This document shows, one piece after another, positions 16,691-25,360 of a stretch of DNA of 52,729 bases (positions within the stretch are counted from its first letter, which is position 1; each line of letters starts with the position of its first letter). The stretch is from Bacillota bacterium. Its GTDB lineage: Bacteria; Bacillota; Clostridia; Lachnospirales; Lachnospiraceae. The stretch lies in contig JAEYOY010000048.1 in NCBI GenBank assembly GCA_023411215.1, positions 1 to 52,729 on the forward strand. The letters run 5' to 3'. The notes beneath the pieces were generated by a model. The model saw only the letters and a list, made by a program, of their open reading frames with translations, did not search any database and had not been told where the DNA came from. The position numbers were made by a program, and so were the translations under genes.

Positions 16691-16719
16691 ATTTTATACT
16701 GTTTTTACTAATATGTCAA
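16691..16719 (-). promoter_or_regulatory. Sigma-A promoter of rny
   Basis: On the minus strand the consensus -35 TTGACA (16719-16714) is followed after exactly 17 bp by TAAAAT (16696-16691). The predicted leader is about 110 bases. It lies in the 319-bp gap between miaB and rny, where nothing else was found except a weak TAATCGC/GCGATTA inverted repeat at 16820-16855. Confidence 0.8.
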
Positions 16720-16894
16720 GTATACTCACGAATAATTTATCTATTCTGACAAAATATAGTATCAATATATAGGACAATTATTGAGGGCTCCCACAATATA
16801 ATCTGATAGTAATAATTTTTAATCGCATTTTTGATTATTTATTCAAAGGCGATTACTTTTATTCTTGCTTTTACTTAATTATTGGCTGAAGCTT

Positions 16895-18340
16895 TTAATC
16901 AGCTAGACTTCCCATATAATAAAAGCCCTTACTCTCATCCAGATATACATCTACAATCGTTCCAATTAATGTCTTGCTGCCTTTAAAATGCACCAGTAAA
17001 TTATTGCTTAATCGTCCGGTTAACAGCTCCGGATCCTGCTCACTGATCTCTTCTACTAGGACTTTCTGCACGGTATGTTCATCCTTACCGGCGGCTTTCG
17101 CTGAGCTTTTCTGTATCTCCTTCAGAAGTCGGTCAAAGCGTTGATTGGCCACCGCTTCCTCAACTTGTCCTTCCATGGCAGCGGCCGGAGTGCCGGTTCT
17201 CTTGGAATATAGGAAAGTAAAAGCGCTGTCATAACCAACTCTTCGAATTACATCCAGTGTATCCTCAAAATCCTCTTCTGTCTCGCCTGGAAAGCCGACG
17301 ATGATATCTGTGGTTAGGGATATATCCGGTACAGCAGCGCGAATTTTATCTACCAGCTCCAGATAACTTTCTTTTGTATATTTGCGATTCATTATGCTAA
17401 GGAGTCTTGAACTGCCGGATTGAATCGGTAGATGCAGATGCTTACATATCTTCTTGCTATGCTTCATAACATCAATCAATTCATCCGACAAATCCTTCGG
17501 ATGGGAGGTCATGAAACGAATGCGTTCTATTCCTTCAATCTTCTCAATTTCCTGCAAAAGCTTTGCAAAGGTCATCGGGGTCTCAAGATTCTTGCCATAG
17601 GAATTTACATTCTGTCCGAGTAGCATAATCTCAACTACACCATCCTTCGCAAGACCCTTGATTTCATCCAGAATATCCTCCGGATTTCGACTTCGTTCTC
17701 TTCCCCTGACATAGGGAACGATGCAGTAACTGCAGAAATTATTACAACCAAACATAATATTGACACCGGCCTTGAATTGATACTTGCGGTCATTCGGCAG
17801 ATTCTCTACAATCATATCCGTATTCTGCCACAGATCAATCACCATCCGCTTAGAATCCAGACGAATTTGTAATAGCTCAGCCAGCTTAAAGATATTGTGG
17901 GTGCCAAATATTATATCCACAAAACGGTAACTTGTTTTTATTTTCTCAACTGCTGAAGCTTCCTGCATCATACAACCGCAAAGGGCAATCAACATGCCTG
18001 GGTGCTTCTGCTTCAGCTTACCTACATAACCTAGTCTGCCATATACTCTGTTATTCGCATTCTCTCGGACGGTACAGGTATTATAGATGACAAAATCTGC
18101 ATCCTCAGAATCTGTCTCAACATAACCGATTTGTTTCAGAATACCTGCTATTTTCTCCGAATCACGACTGTTCATCTGACAACCGAAGGTTGTAATACAA
18201 AAGGTTAAGGGCCTTCCATATTCTTCACTTCTTGCTTTAATGACTTCTCTGCATTTCGCGATGTAATACCATTGACGTTGCGGCTCCTGTGTGTCAGGTT
18301 CCTTCGTCAAATCTATGTTATTTAAATCAAATTCCAACAT
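16895..18340 (-). CDS. miaB: tRNA-2-methylthio-N6-isopentenyladenosine37 synthase
   Basis: This radical-SAM methylthiotransferase adds the methylthio group at C2 of i6A37 in tRNAs reading UNN codons. The N-terminal domain holds three Cys for the auxiliary 4Fe-4S cluster (TTFGCQMNSRDSEK, YNTCTVRENA, ALCGCMMQE); the radical-SAM motif CNNFCSYC follows at about residue 205; a TRAM domain ends the protein (GTIVDVYLDES). I prefer the ATG at 18340 because GGAG lies 7 bases upstream; an ATG at 18358 is in frame. The 481 residues fit MiaB, with an extended N-terminus of about 45 residues as is common in clostridia. miaA is not in the window. Confidence 0.96.
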   Translation of the reverse strand: MLEFDLNNIDLTKEPDTQEPQRQWYYIAKCREVIKARSEEYGRPLTFCITTFGCQMNSRDSEKIAGILKQIGYVETDSEDADFVIYNTCTVRENANNRVYGRLGYVGKLKQKHPGMLIALCGCMMQEASAVEKIKTSYRFVDIIFGTHNIFKLAELLQIRLDSKRMVIDLWQNTDMIVENLPNDRKYQFKAGVNIMFGCNNFCSYCIVPYVRGRERSRNPEDILDEIKGLAKDGVVEIMLLGQNVNSYGKNLETPMTFAKLLQEIEKIEGIERIRFMTSHPKDLSDELIDVMKHSKKICKHLHLPIQSGSSRLLSIMNRKYTKESYLELVDKIRAAVPDISLTTDIIVGFPGETEEDFEDTLDVIRRVGYDSAFTFLYSKRTGTPAAAMEGQVEEAVANQRFDRLLKEIQKSSAKAAGKDEHTVQKVLVEEISEQDPELLTGRLSNNLLVHFKGSKTLIGTIVDVYLDESKGFYYMGSLAD

Positions 18341-18471
18341 GCTCATTCTCCATTCCAAAAATTATATACTTATGTATACCATTTTTCGATATGGTTTGTA
18401 AACAAAATTTTCGAAATTAAATAACAATAATGTACACCAAGGTTACTGTTCACAGCAAGCTAGAAATGATG

Positions 18472-18612
18472 CTAGGATTTCGACAAAGGTTCCCGATCGG
18501 AGACGCTTTCGCTTAGTTGCGTTACGTAGCAGTACATAAGGCTCTAAAATACAGAGCCTAAGTACTGACGAACGCAAATACTCCGCTCGGAAATCCTTTG
18601 TCGAAATCCTAG
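18472..18612. repeat. 141-bp palindromic element (MITE-like)
   Basis: The ends (18472-18489 and 18595-18612) are perfect 18-bp inverted copies beginning CTAGGATTTCG. Pairing resumes inside: CCGATCGGAG with CTCCGCTCGG (one mismatch), then GTTGCGTT with AACGCAAA in part, then AGTAC..AAGGCTCT with AGAGCCT..AGTACT at the apex. It lies between the M14 peptidase stop (18707) and the miaB start (18340), in a 366-bp gap with no ORF. No clear target-site duplication was found, though CTAG occurs at both ends by symmetry. Confidence 0.75.
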
Positions 18613-18706
18613 TTCCTATTTACTAATATGGCTGTAGGGTATTTGTTGGCTGATCAGAAGCTTATGTAACATTTACGTATATAACCTTATGTAACTTTAA
18701 CATGCT

Positions 18707-19690
18707 TCAACATGAAAGAAGCATAAAACCGAATTCAGATATCAGTAGTTTGATTTCCTTAAAAGTGGACGACCGATAGGTAGACGATAATGGAAATTCT
18801 GCCTCATCCTCCACTGTTTCAATTGTTATAGCAGGTTTATGGAAGTACTCACTGTAATAGTGAACCGTATTTCCACCGCTGTCGCCCACATCGCACTCCT
18901 CTTCCGGAGGAACCAGCTTATACTCTGTCACCTCACATAACCTGGTGGCAATATCCAGCTGCTTCTTATTATAGCTGTCCGGCATCTTATTCCGGTAATA
19001 AAAAATCTCTCTCCCTCTGGAGTGAAAATCCAGAAAACCGATGCTCGGATATTCATGAAATAGGCGGATTAATGCCTTAGTCTCTGCTTCACTAGCCGGA
19101 AAATCCCCTTCAAACTTCTGTTTCCATAATTGAGACGGAAAATTACGGTTTATATCGACCCCTCTTCCATTCGCTTTCCACTCTCTATAATCGATGTTTT
19201 TGTTTTCGCAAGCTTGCCTTAGTTGTATGTCACGGAGAATACCAAACCCCTTCTGTGCAATCATATAACCATCGGGATTCAACATCGGAACAACTAATAT
19301 TGTATAGGTCTGAAGCAGCTCATAAATACAGGCACCATATAGCATTTGTTCATATTCCTCTTTTATATGAACATTTGGTTTTTCAAGCTTTTTCTTGAGA
19401 GCAAGCTTCTGGTGTCTAAAATTCATATACATATCTGCATAAAACTCAATTATTTTCAAGAGAACAATTGGATTCACTGTCTCTCTTCCATGGACTCCAC
19501 CACAACAGATCATATATTTTTGTCCCAAACCCAGCTTTAATAAAATTATATCTCGATTATCATGAGACTCACCAATCGTGATATATTTTAGAATGCTATC
19601 AAATTGCTTCGCCAGGCATTTCGCAGCCCGGATATATTTATCGTAAACAAAATCAGTCTCATCTAAATTAATTATCATAAAAGCAACCAT
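18707..19690 (-). CDS. M14-family zinc carboxypeptidase-like protein
   Basis: This is a carboxypeptidase A/T-type metallopeptidase. Zinc ligands are visible: H67 and E70 in GGVHGRETVNP, and the histidine in LDFHSRG near residue 223; substrate-binding NRNFPSQLW and the catalytic glutamate in ITIETVEDE follow. MLNPDGY is typical of the family. There is no signal peptide, so it is predicted to be cytoplasmic, like some gamma-D-glutamyl-diamino-acid peptidases acting on muropeptides; substrate is not determined. The start is ambiguous between 19690 and 19678 (AAAGG lies upstream of both). 327 residues. It stands alone between two gene-free gaps. Confidence 0.88.
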   Translation of the reverse strand: MVAFMIINLDETDFVYDKYIRAAKCLAKQFDSILKYITIGESHDNRDIILLKLGLGQKYMICCGGVHGRETVNPIVLLKIIEFYADMYMNFRHQKLALKKKLEKPNVHIKEEYEQMLYGACIYELLQTYTILVVPMLNPDGYMIAQKGFGILRDIQLRQACENKNIDYREWKANGRGVDINRNFPSQLWKQKFEGDFPASEAETKALIRLFHEYPSIGFLDFHSRGREIFYYRNKMPDSYNKKQLDIATRLCEVTEYKLVPPEEECDVGDSGGNTVHYYSEYFHKPAITIETVEDEAEFPLSSTYRSSTFKEIKLLISEFGFMLLSC

Positions 19691-20119
19691 GCCTTTCTTA
19701 GAAACTGCAAACTATGAGAAAATCGTTGTTTCACAATTTGTAGACCACAAATCTATATAAAAATTTTATTCTTATATTAAGCAAAATTGATTATTTTTAT
19801 CACATCATTATATGAGGCTAACCTGAATTTATGACTAAAATTTGCATTATCATATTATTATATGTAAATGTATATTCTATAACCGGCTTGCGCAATGGTG
19901 AAATATGGCTGGAATAAGGACGCTGGTTTAAAAATCACTTCGTTAGTTCATAAGACTCACATGTGCTATATTGTAAAGGATAGAAGCACATCTTACGAGC
20001 TTTCTATTATCAGGAATCAGGAAGGAAGGCTGATGGACTCCCCTTATACAAGGGATGTCTATCAGCCTTCCTTTTTTGTTATATATGTTAAATCATTATT
20101 ACTATATTAAATAGTGAAT
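19691..20119. other. Intergenic region with possible plus-strand transcript
   Basis: No credible protein gene: the 71-codon plus-strand ORF at 19895-20110 runs through a hairpin repeat and a terminator. A degenerate copy of the dispersed hairpin repeat lies at about 19979-20014 (GATAGAAGC paired with GCTTTCTAT), followed by the terminator at 20022-20077. Confidence 0.5.
20022..20077 (+). terminator. Strong hairpin with plus-strand U-run
   Basis: AAGGAAGGCTGAT..GAC (from 20022) pairs with GTC.ATCAGCCTTCCTT (to about 20072), with an inner CCCTT/AAGGG stem; TTTTTT follows at 20072-20077 on the plus strand. On the minus strand, the end of hflC, the 3' flank is not U-rich, so the terminator points towards plus-strand transcription, although bidirectional use is possible. 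Confidence 0.75.
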
Positions 20120-21001
20120 TTATTTTACATCATAGAAGATTTTGGCAATCGGAGAATCCTTCGACAGAATTAAGGTCTTGTTTTCGCCGCTCAAGGAAGC
20201 TCTGGCTGCCTCAAGAGAGCGGATGAAGGTATAGAACTCACTCTTTGATTCAGTGGAATATGCCTTAGACAGAATTCGCATGTATTCGGATTCACCTTCA
20301 GCAATAATCTTGGCCGCTTCTGCCTCTGCATTAGAGATACTGATTGACACCTCTTTATCCGTTGTATTACGAATTTTCTGGGCCTCCGATTCACCTTCTG
20401 CAGTATAGGTTGCTGCAATCTGTCCACGCTCTGAGATCATTCTTTCAAATACAGCATTCTTATTATCACTGGGAAGGTCCAGATGCTTTGTCTCTACAGA
20501 AATCAGCTCAATTCCGTATTGCTCCATCGAGGAACCGATATTCTCCATAAAGCCCTGATTCAACTCACCATCTCTGCCACTAATAACATCGGCTTGGGAG
20601 AGGCTGCTGATTTCACTCTTCATAGCATTGTATACGATTGAATCAATTCTGCCTTCTGCAGCTACAATCGAGGAATTCAAGGTCTGTGCAAAGAGGATCG
20701 GACTCTTAATTCTCCAAAGCACATAGCTGTCAGCTACCATTGTCTTCTTATCCATGGTTATCACTTCGGATTCTTCCATATCATAGAGCTGGATACTTTT
20801 TGGTAATACATCCACATTCTCGATAAAAGGGGTACGGAAGGATAGACCTGCTTCGCTGTTCACTCGCTCAATCTTTCCAAATCTTTTCACTAATGTATAT
20901 TCATTCTCTTTGGTTACAATTGTTGCAGAAAATAGAATGATAATTCCGACAATGATAATAATAAGAGTCAATACTCCTGTTAATTTGCTCGCTTTTTTCA
21001 T
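20120..21001 (-). CDS. hflC: SPFH/prohibitin membrane protein HflC
   Basis: HflC with HflK forms a large membrane-bound cage around the FtsH protease and modulates its degradation of membrane proteins. The 293 residues comprise one N-terminal membrane helix (LTLIIIIVGIIILFSATIV), the SPFH domain (about residues 25-185), and a coiled-coil tail rich in Ala/Glu (EAEAAKIIAEGESEYMRIL). The start ATG overlaps the stop of hflK by one base, indicating co-translation. FtsH itself is not in the window. Confidence 0.92.
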   Translation of the reverse strand: MKKASKLTGVLTLIIIIVGIIILFSATIVTKENEYTLVKRFGKIERVNSEAGLSFRTPFIENVDVLPKSIQLYDMEESEVITMDKKTMVADSYVLWRIKSPILFAQTLNSSIVAAEGRIDSIVYNAMKSEISSLSQADVISGRDGELNQGFMENIGSSMEQYGIELISVETKHLDLPSDNKNAVFERMISERGQIAATYTAEGESEAQKIRNTTDKEVSISISNAEAEAAKIIAEGESEYMRILSKAYSTESKSEFYTFIRSLEAARASLSGENKTLILSKDSPIAKIFYDVK

Positions 21002-21969
21002 TATCTGGTACCTCCTTCCATCAGACTATCTAGGGGCAACAGTTTTTGGATGTCGCCATCTCCGCTGTCGATAATAACCTTCAGGGAAGGTAAAACATCT
21101 TCCATCGCCTCATAGAACATTCTCTGCTTGGTGATCAAAGGGTACTTAAGGTATTCCTCATACATTTCAGTAAATCTTGAAACCTCTGCATAAGCTTCAT
21201 TGACTCTCTGGGTTTTACTGGTCTGTGCATCCTGCAGAATCTTATCTACTTGAGCTTCTGCCTTCGGAAGTTGCTCATTGCTGTATTTATTAGCATTATT
21301 TAATGCGGTTTCTTTACCCTGCTTCGCTGTCTCTACTGATTTAAAGGCCTCCATAACTGCAGCGGTCGGTGGCTCGGAGTCCTGTATTGTTATATTCACT
21401 AATTGAATACCGATATCATGCTTCTCCAGCATCTCCAATATGGAGGATTTGATTGCTGTTTGAATCTCCAGCTTACCGGTAGTAATTACACTATCGACAT
21501 CATAGCTACCAACCACCATTCGGATACTGCTCTGAGCAATATTCTTAAGTATTGTTACCGGCTCCTCGGAAGCATACAACGCTTTCACCGGATCCGATAC
21601 TCTGTATTCTAAGTAGAAGTCAACATTAACAAAATTAAAATCCTTCGTGATCATCATGGATTCCGACTCGTTTTTGGTATTGGTCTCCAAATCATATCCT
21701 ATTGTTAAGCTCTTTATTGTGGTGTCCACCTTATGAACCTGTTGAATGAAGGGTATCTTAAAATGTAAACCGGCAGTATTGACTGTCTGTGCCTTACCGA
21801 AGGTGGTGACCACTGCTTGTTCCTGCTCTTTAATTTCAAAAAATGCACTTGTAGAGATAATAATTAGAACGATGATAACCACAAGGATGGTTAACAGCTT
21901 ACCAAAACGTTTCATAAAGCTGCCGAAACCATTCCCTGAAGGGAAATCATAAACCTTCTTTTCTTCCAT
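21001..21969 (-). CDS. hflK: SPFH/prohibitin membrane protein HflK
   Basis: This is the partner of HflC in the FtsH-modulating complex. A cytoplasmic stretch of about 20 residues precedes the membrane helix (LLTILVVIIVLIIISTSAFF), then the SPFH domain and the helical tail (LNNANKYSNEQLPKAEAQV) typical of HflK. The ORF opens at 22002, but AGAGGA 5-6 bases before the ATG at 21969 and the family N-terminus favour that start (322 residues). It follows proA by about 70 bp and probably belongs to the same long transcript. Confidence 0.92.
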   Translation of the reverse strand: MEEKKVYDFPSGNGFGSFMKRFGKLLTILVVIIVLIIISTSAFFEIKEQEQAVVTTFGKAQTVNTAGLHFKIPFIQQVHKVDTTIKSLTIGYDLETNTKNESESMMITKDFNFVNVDFYLEYRVSDPVKALYASEEPVTILKNIAQSSIRMVVGSYDVDSVITTGKLEIQTAIKSSILEMLEKHDIGIQLVNITIQDSEPPTAAVMEAFKSVETAKQGKETALNNANKYSNEQLPKAEAQVDKILQDAQTSKTQRVNEAYAEVSRFTEMYEEYLKYPLITKQRMFYEAMEDVLPSLKVIIDSGDGDIQKLLPLDSLMEGGTR

Positions 21970-22040
21970 TCTTATCCTCTTCCTTTCCTTAACCCATAAC
22001 AATCTAACATCACATCACTTCTTGGTATCTCAATTCCACC

Positions 22041-23288
22041 TTATGTTCGAATCTGTCCATTTCCAAAGATAATATATTTGATTGTTGTTAATGCCTTTAA
22101 TCCCATTGGCCCTCTTGCATGAAGCTTCTGGGTACTGATACCGATTTCCGCGCCAAATCCAAATTCATAACCATCGGAGAATCTAGTGGAGGCATTGACA
22201 TAAACCGCTGCCGAATCAATCTCGTTTAAGAATTTCATCGCATGCTCATAATCCTTTGTTATAATTGCTTCCGAATGCTTCGTACTGTAGTAATTGATAT
22301 GTGTAATGGCTTCCTCAATACTGTTGACTACCTTTAAGGAAATGATTTTATCCAGATATTCCGTGGCATAATCCTCGTCCGTAGCAGGAGTCAAACCCTT
22401 ATGCAATGCACATGCTCGTTCATCTGCACGGATCTCAATCTCCTTCCCGTGTAATCTGTCGTATAGCAAGGGAATAAACTCGCTATAAATCTTTTCGTGT
22501 AGCACTAAGGATTCGCAGGTGTTGCATACTCCGAGACGCTGGGTTTTCGCATTATCTATAATATCTAAGGCCATATTAAAATCAGCGAATTCATCGACAT
22601 ATATATGGCAATTACCAGTACCGGTCTCAATGACAGGAATCGTACTGTTCTCCACTACTGTTTTAATCAGACCAGCTCCACCACGCGGAATCAAGACATC
22701 AATGTAGCGGTTAAGCTTCATAAACTCTCTGGCTACCTCTCTGGAGGTATCCTCCACTAAAGATACGGCATCCTCATTAATACCTGCATTACGAAGTCCG
22801 CATCTCAGTGCTTTCACAATCGCTTGATTCGAGTGAATAGCATCACTGCCACCACGAAGAATTACCGCATTCCCGGTCTTGAAGCATAAACCGAAGGCAT
22901 CCGCAGTTACATTCGGCCTTGACTCATATATCATTCCAACAACGCCGAGGGGAACTACCTTTTGACCAATCTGCAGACCATTGGGGCGTACCGTCATGGA
23001 TAATACCTCACCGATGGGATCGGGTAACGTACAGATTTGCAGGATACCGTCCACCATTCCCTGTATGCGATCCGGTGTTAGTCGTAATCGATCAATTAGG
23101 GAGCTTTTTACTTCGTTTATGATCGCTTGCTTTACATCGATTTCATTGGCTGATAAGATCTCTGATTGGGCTTCTATCAAAGCCTGTGCACAGGCTCTCA
23201 GAGCAGTATTCTTCTCCTCCTGACCAAGAAGATTTAATTGGATGGATGCTTTCTTCGCATTACTTCCCAACTGTTCAAGATAATTCAT
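22041..23288 (-). CDS. proA: Glutamate-5-semialdehyde dehydrogenase (gamma-glutamyl phosphate reductase)
   Basis: It reduces gamma-glutamyl phosphate to glutamate-5-semialdehyde with NADPH, the second step of proline synthesis. Hallmarks are GVVGMIYESRPNVTADAFGLC, VILRGGSDAIHSN, the catalytic-cysteine region RLGVCNTCESLVLH and the C-terminal signature DGYEFGFGAEIGISTQKLHARGPMG (shown here in parts: GFGAEIGIST, LHARGPMGL). The open frame extends to 23387, but an AGGAGG 5 bases before the ATG at 23288 fixes the start (415 residues) and removes the overlap with the upstream cyclo-ligase gene. Confidence 0.97.
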   Translation of the reverse strand: MNYLEQLGSNAKKASIQLNLLGQEEKNTALRACAQALIEAQSEILSANEIDVKQAIINEVKSSLIDRLRLTPDRIQGMVDGILQICTLPDPIGEVLSMTVRPNGLQIGQKVVPLGVVGMIYESRPNVTADAFGLCFKTGNAVILRGGSDAIHSNQAIVKALRCGLRNAGINEDAVSLVEDTSREVAREFMKLNRYIDVLIPRGGAGLIKTVVENSTIPVIETGTGNCHIYVDEFADFNMALDIIDNAKTQRLGVCNTCESLVLHEKIYSEFIPLLYDRLHGKEIEIRADERACALHKGLTPATDEDYATEYLDKIISLKVVNSIEEAITHINYYSTKHSEAIITKDYEHAMKFLNEIDSAAVYVNASTRFSDGYEFGFGAEIGISTQKLHARGPMGLKALTTIKYIIFGNGQIRT

Positions 23289-23346
23289 AATTTCCTCCTC
23301 TCCTTCTCCAATCAAGCCTATGATTGGACCAAACATATATGTCTTC

Positions 23347-23934
23347 CTAACTGCATAATATCCACTTTGTCGGTGTAATGATAGCATCAGCTCTTACATC
23401 ATATTCATAAGCTGTAATATGCTCCATTAGTTGAAAATCATAGCATGCTGCTATTTTATAGAAATGTTTATCAGGATACCTTGTCAGATACCGGTCGTAA
23501 TAGCCGGCACCGTAACCGATCCGATTCCCTACAGGATCAAAGGCTAATCCCGGTAAAAGCATTAAATTAATAAATGATGCTTCGTTATTGATATTCTCCT
23601 TATATCGCCTTTCTTCATTGGGTAAAGGTTCCAGTACTCCGAAATTGCTTGGCTTAAGACTCGTAAAACTGTCAATACGATAAAATTCCATTCGATGATC
23701 CTCTTCGACTCGTGGAACATAAACCTGTTTATCCTCCCTTAACGCCTGAAGAATGATCTCTTTGGTGCTAAGCTCAGAGCCGAAGGAAATATAGCAAAAA
23801 AGTCTTCGGCACTGACGATACACATCCTTACACTGTAAGTGCTGTAGAATCAGATCATCATATACCTTTCGGTCATCCGCTGAGATATTACTTCTCAACT
23901 CCTTCATACTTCTTCTGATTTCGACCTTTTTCAT
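23347..23934 (-). CDS. 5-formyltetrahydrofolate cyclo-ligase
   Basis: This ATP-dependent enzyme converts 5-formyl-THF to 5,10-methenyl-THF, returning stored folate to one-carbon metabolism (MTHFS/YgfA/FthC family). The N-terminal basic helix (KKVEIRRSMKELR) and the nucleotide/Mg site GNRIGYGAGYYDRYL near residues 134-148 are diagnostic; LMLPGLAFDPVGNRIG leads into it. 195 residues is a normal length. It lies between the DUF896 gene and proA in the proline gene run. No reason for that linkage is evident beyond co-transcription. Confidence 0.94.
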   Translation of the reverse strand: MKKVEIRRSMKELRSNISADDRKVYDDLILQHLQCKDVYRQCRRLFCYISFGSELSTKEIILQALREDKQVYVPRVEEDHRMEFYRIDSFTSLKPSNFGVLEPLPNEERRYKENINNEASFINLMLLPGLAFDPVGNRIGYGAGYYDRYLTRYPDKHFYKIAACYDFQLMEHITAYEYDVRADAIITPTKWILCS

Positions 23935-24127
23935 ATTATATCATCCTAATCTTAAAATATCATGATAGCTGCCATTAAAAACTGCTGATAGAAATCTAAT
24001 CTTTCATTAATATTCCATTCTGCATCTTCGCTTCAGCACAAAACCTGGAAGAACGAGGAGCTTGCTCGCATGAGTAAGTTTCGAGGCTTCTTCCCCTGTG
24101 AAGATGTTCCAGCTTCACACTATTATT

Positions 24128-24169
24128 CATGACTTTAGAAAGTTCGCGAAGCGTGCTTTCTATTGTTTA
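24128..24169. repeat. Dispersed hairpin repeat overlapping the end of the DUF896 gene
   Basis: It starts TCATGACTTTAGAAAG, has the core TTCGCGAAGCGTGC and ends TTTCTATTGTTTA. It matches the copy at 28332-28377 over most of its length. The minus-strand stop codon TAG of the DUF896 gene (24162-24160) is read from inside the TTTCTATTG arm. Another small stem (GAGCTTGCTC) sits nearby at about 24056-24065. Confidence 0.75.
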
Positions 24170-24405
24170 TTTCTCAAATCGGATGCCTTGGTAATGGATC
24201 CATCCGGATTCACCAAGGATACATTTTCTAAGGTTCCACGAAGATTTTGACGAATTGCGGCAACATATTCACTTCGAAGTCTAGCTTGTTCGGCCTTCTC
24301 TTCTTCACTTAAGCCTTCCTTTTGAGATTTGCGGTATAATTCATTAATTCGTGTTATTCTTTGATCATCCATATTAATATCCATGCCTTTCTTCATAACC
24401 TGCAT
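24160..24405 (-). CDS. DUF896 (YnzC-like) protein
   Basis: A small helical protein of the DUF896/UPF0291 family; B. subtilis YnzC is a two-helix hairpin of unknown function. The core is RITRINELYRKSQKEGL, then SEEEKAEQARLRSEYVAAIR and a tail (RGTLENVSLVNPDGS) conserved in the family. The first ATG (24405) has AAGG 7 bases upstream, but ATGs at 24384 and 24372 are also in frame and the last best matches family N-termini; 70-81 residues. The final codons and stop lie inside a hairpin repeat, so the C-terminal NKQ is repeat-derived. It follows proB by 12 bp. Confidence 0.85.
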   Translation of the reverse strand: MQVMKKGMDINMDDQRITRINELYRKSQKEGLSEEEKAEQARLRSEYVAAIRQNLRGTLENVSLVNPDGSITKASDLRNKQ

Positions 24406-24417
24406 AATATAGCCTTG

Positions 24418-25278
24418 CTAATTCTGATATTGCTTTGAGGTAATATAATCCATAATATTAAAATTCTCTCGTTTCTGCGATTGGAATAGGGTACCTATCT
24501 CTCTGCCCTCCATAATATGATTTATGTTTCTAACATTATCACCATTCGTAATTACCATATCGGCTCCGGAAGCGGTAGCAATCTTCGCTGCCGATACCTT
24601 GGTTGTCATTCCACCAGTTCCGACATTGCTTGCCGAATCTTTTGCCATACCGGATAATTCTTCGTTGATTTGTGTTACACAAGAAATCAATGTTGCCTCT
24701 TTATTGGTATGGGGGTCATCGGTATAAAGACCGTCAATATCGGATAATAAGATTAACAGATCCCCTTCTACCAATGCTGCAACTATTGCGGACAGGGTAT
24801 CGTTATCCCCGAAATCAAGATCCAATTCTTCTGTAGATACGGTGTCGTTTTCATTAACAATAGGAATTACACCCATAGCAAACAATTCCTCAAAGGTATT
24901 CTTGGCATTGTTTCGGCTGATATCATTAATCATCGTATATTTCGTCATTAATATCTGGGCTGCTGTTTGATTATATTCAGCAAATAGCTTCTGGTATACC
25001 ATCATAAGGCTCGCCTGTCCAACTGCAGCACAGGCCTGCTTGACGGAACGCTTCGTCGGTCGTTCCTTTAGACCAAGGGCCTTTCTCCCGACCGCAATTG
25101 CGCCGGAGGTTACCAAGACGACATCCTTTCCTTGATTACGTAGGTCTGTAAGTATTCTTACTAAGCGTTCCATCTTCTCCAGATTTAAGCTTCCTGTCTC
25201 CGCATGTGTTAAGGAAGAGGATCCGATCTTTATCACAACTCTTTTTTTATTCATTAATAGCTCTCTACCCTGCATCAT
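24418..25278 (-). CDS. proB: Glutamate 5-kinase
   Basis: It phosphorylates the gamma-carboxylate of glutamate, the first and usually proline-inhibited step of proline synthesis. The amino-acid kinase domain is complete: RVVIKIGSSSLTH, LVTSGAIAVGRKALGL, FGDNDTLSAIVAALVEGDLLILLSDIDGLYT (in parts) and the GTGGMTTKVSAAKIA loop. It lacks the C-terminal PUA domain, as many clostridial ProB proteins do. The frame is open from 25497, but that extension overlaps the oxidoreductase gene; GGAGG 5 bases before the ATG at 25278 decides the start (287 residues). Confidence 0.96.
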   Translation of the reverse strand: MMQGRELLMNKKRVVIKIGSSSLTHAETGSLNLEKMERLVRILTDLRNQGKDVVLVTSGAIAVGRKALGLKERPTKRSVKQACAAVGQASLMMVYQKLFAEYNQTAAQILMTKYTMINDISRNNAKNTFEELFAMGVIPIVNENDTVSTEELDLDFGDNDTLSAIVAALVEGDLLILLSDIDGLYTDDPHTNKEATLISCVTQINEELSGMAKDSASNVGTGGMTTKVSAAKIATASGADMVITNGDNVRNINHIMEGREIGTLFQSQKRENFNIMDYITSKQYQN

Positions 25279-25360
25279 AAATTCCTCCACAATATGATTT
25301 ATGCTGCCAAAATACCGTAATAAGGCTGCAGCATAAATTAACAAATTATAAAATAAGCAC

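Noticed and set aside
19895..20110. 71-codon plus-strand ORF
   Set aside because: It crosses a hairpin repeat and a strong terminator; composition is not protein-like.
23289..23387. N-terminal extension of proA
   Set aside because: It overlaps the cyclo-ligase gene, and an ideal AGGAGG sits before the ATG at 23288.
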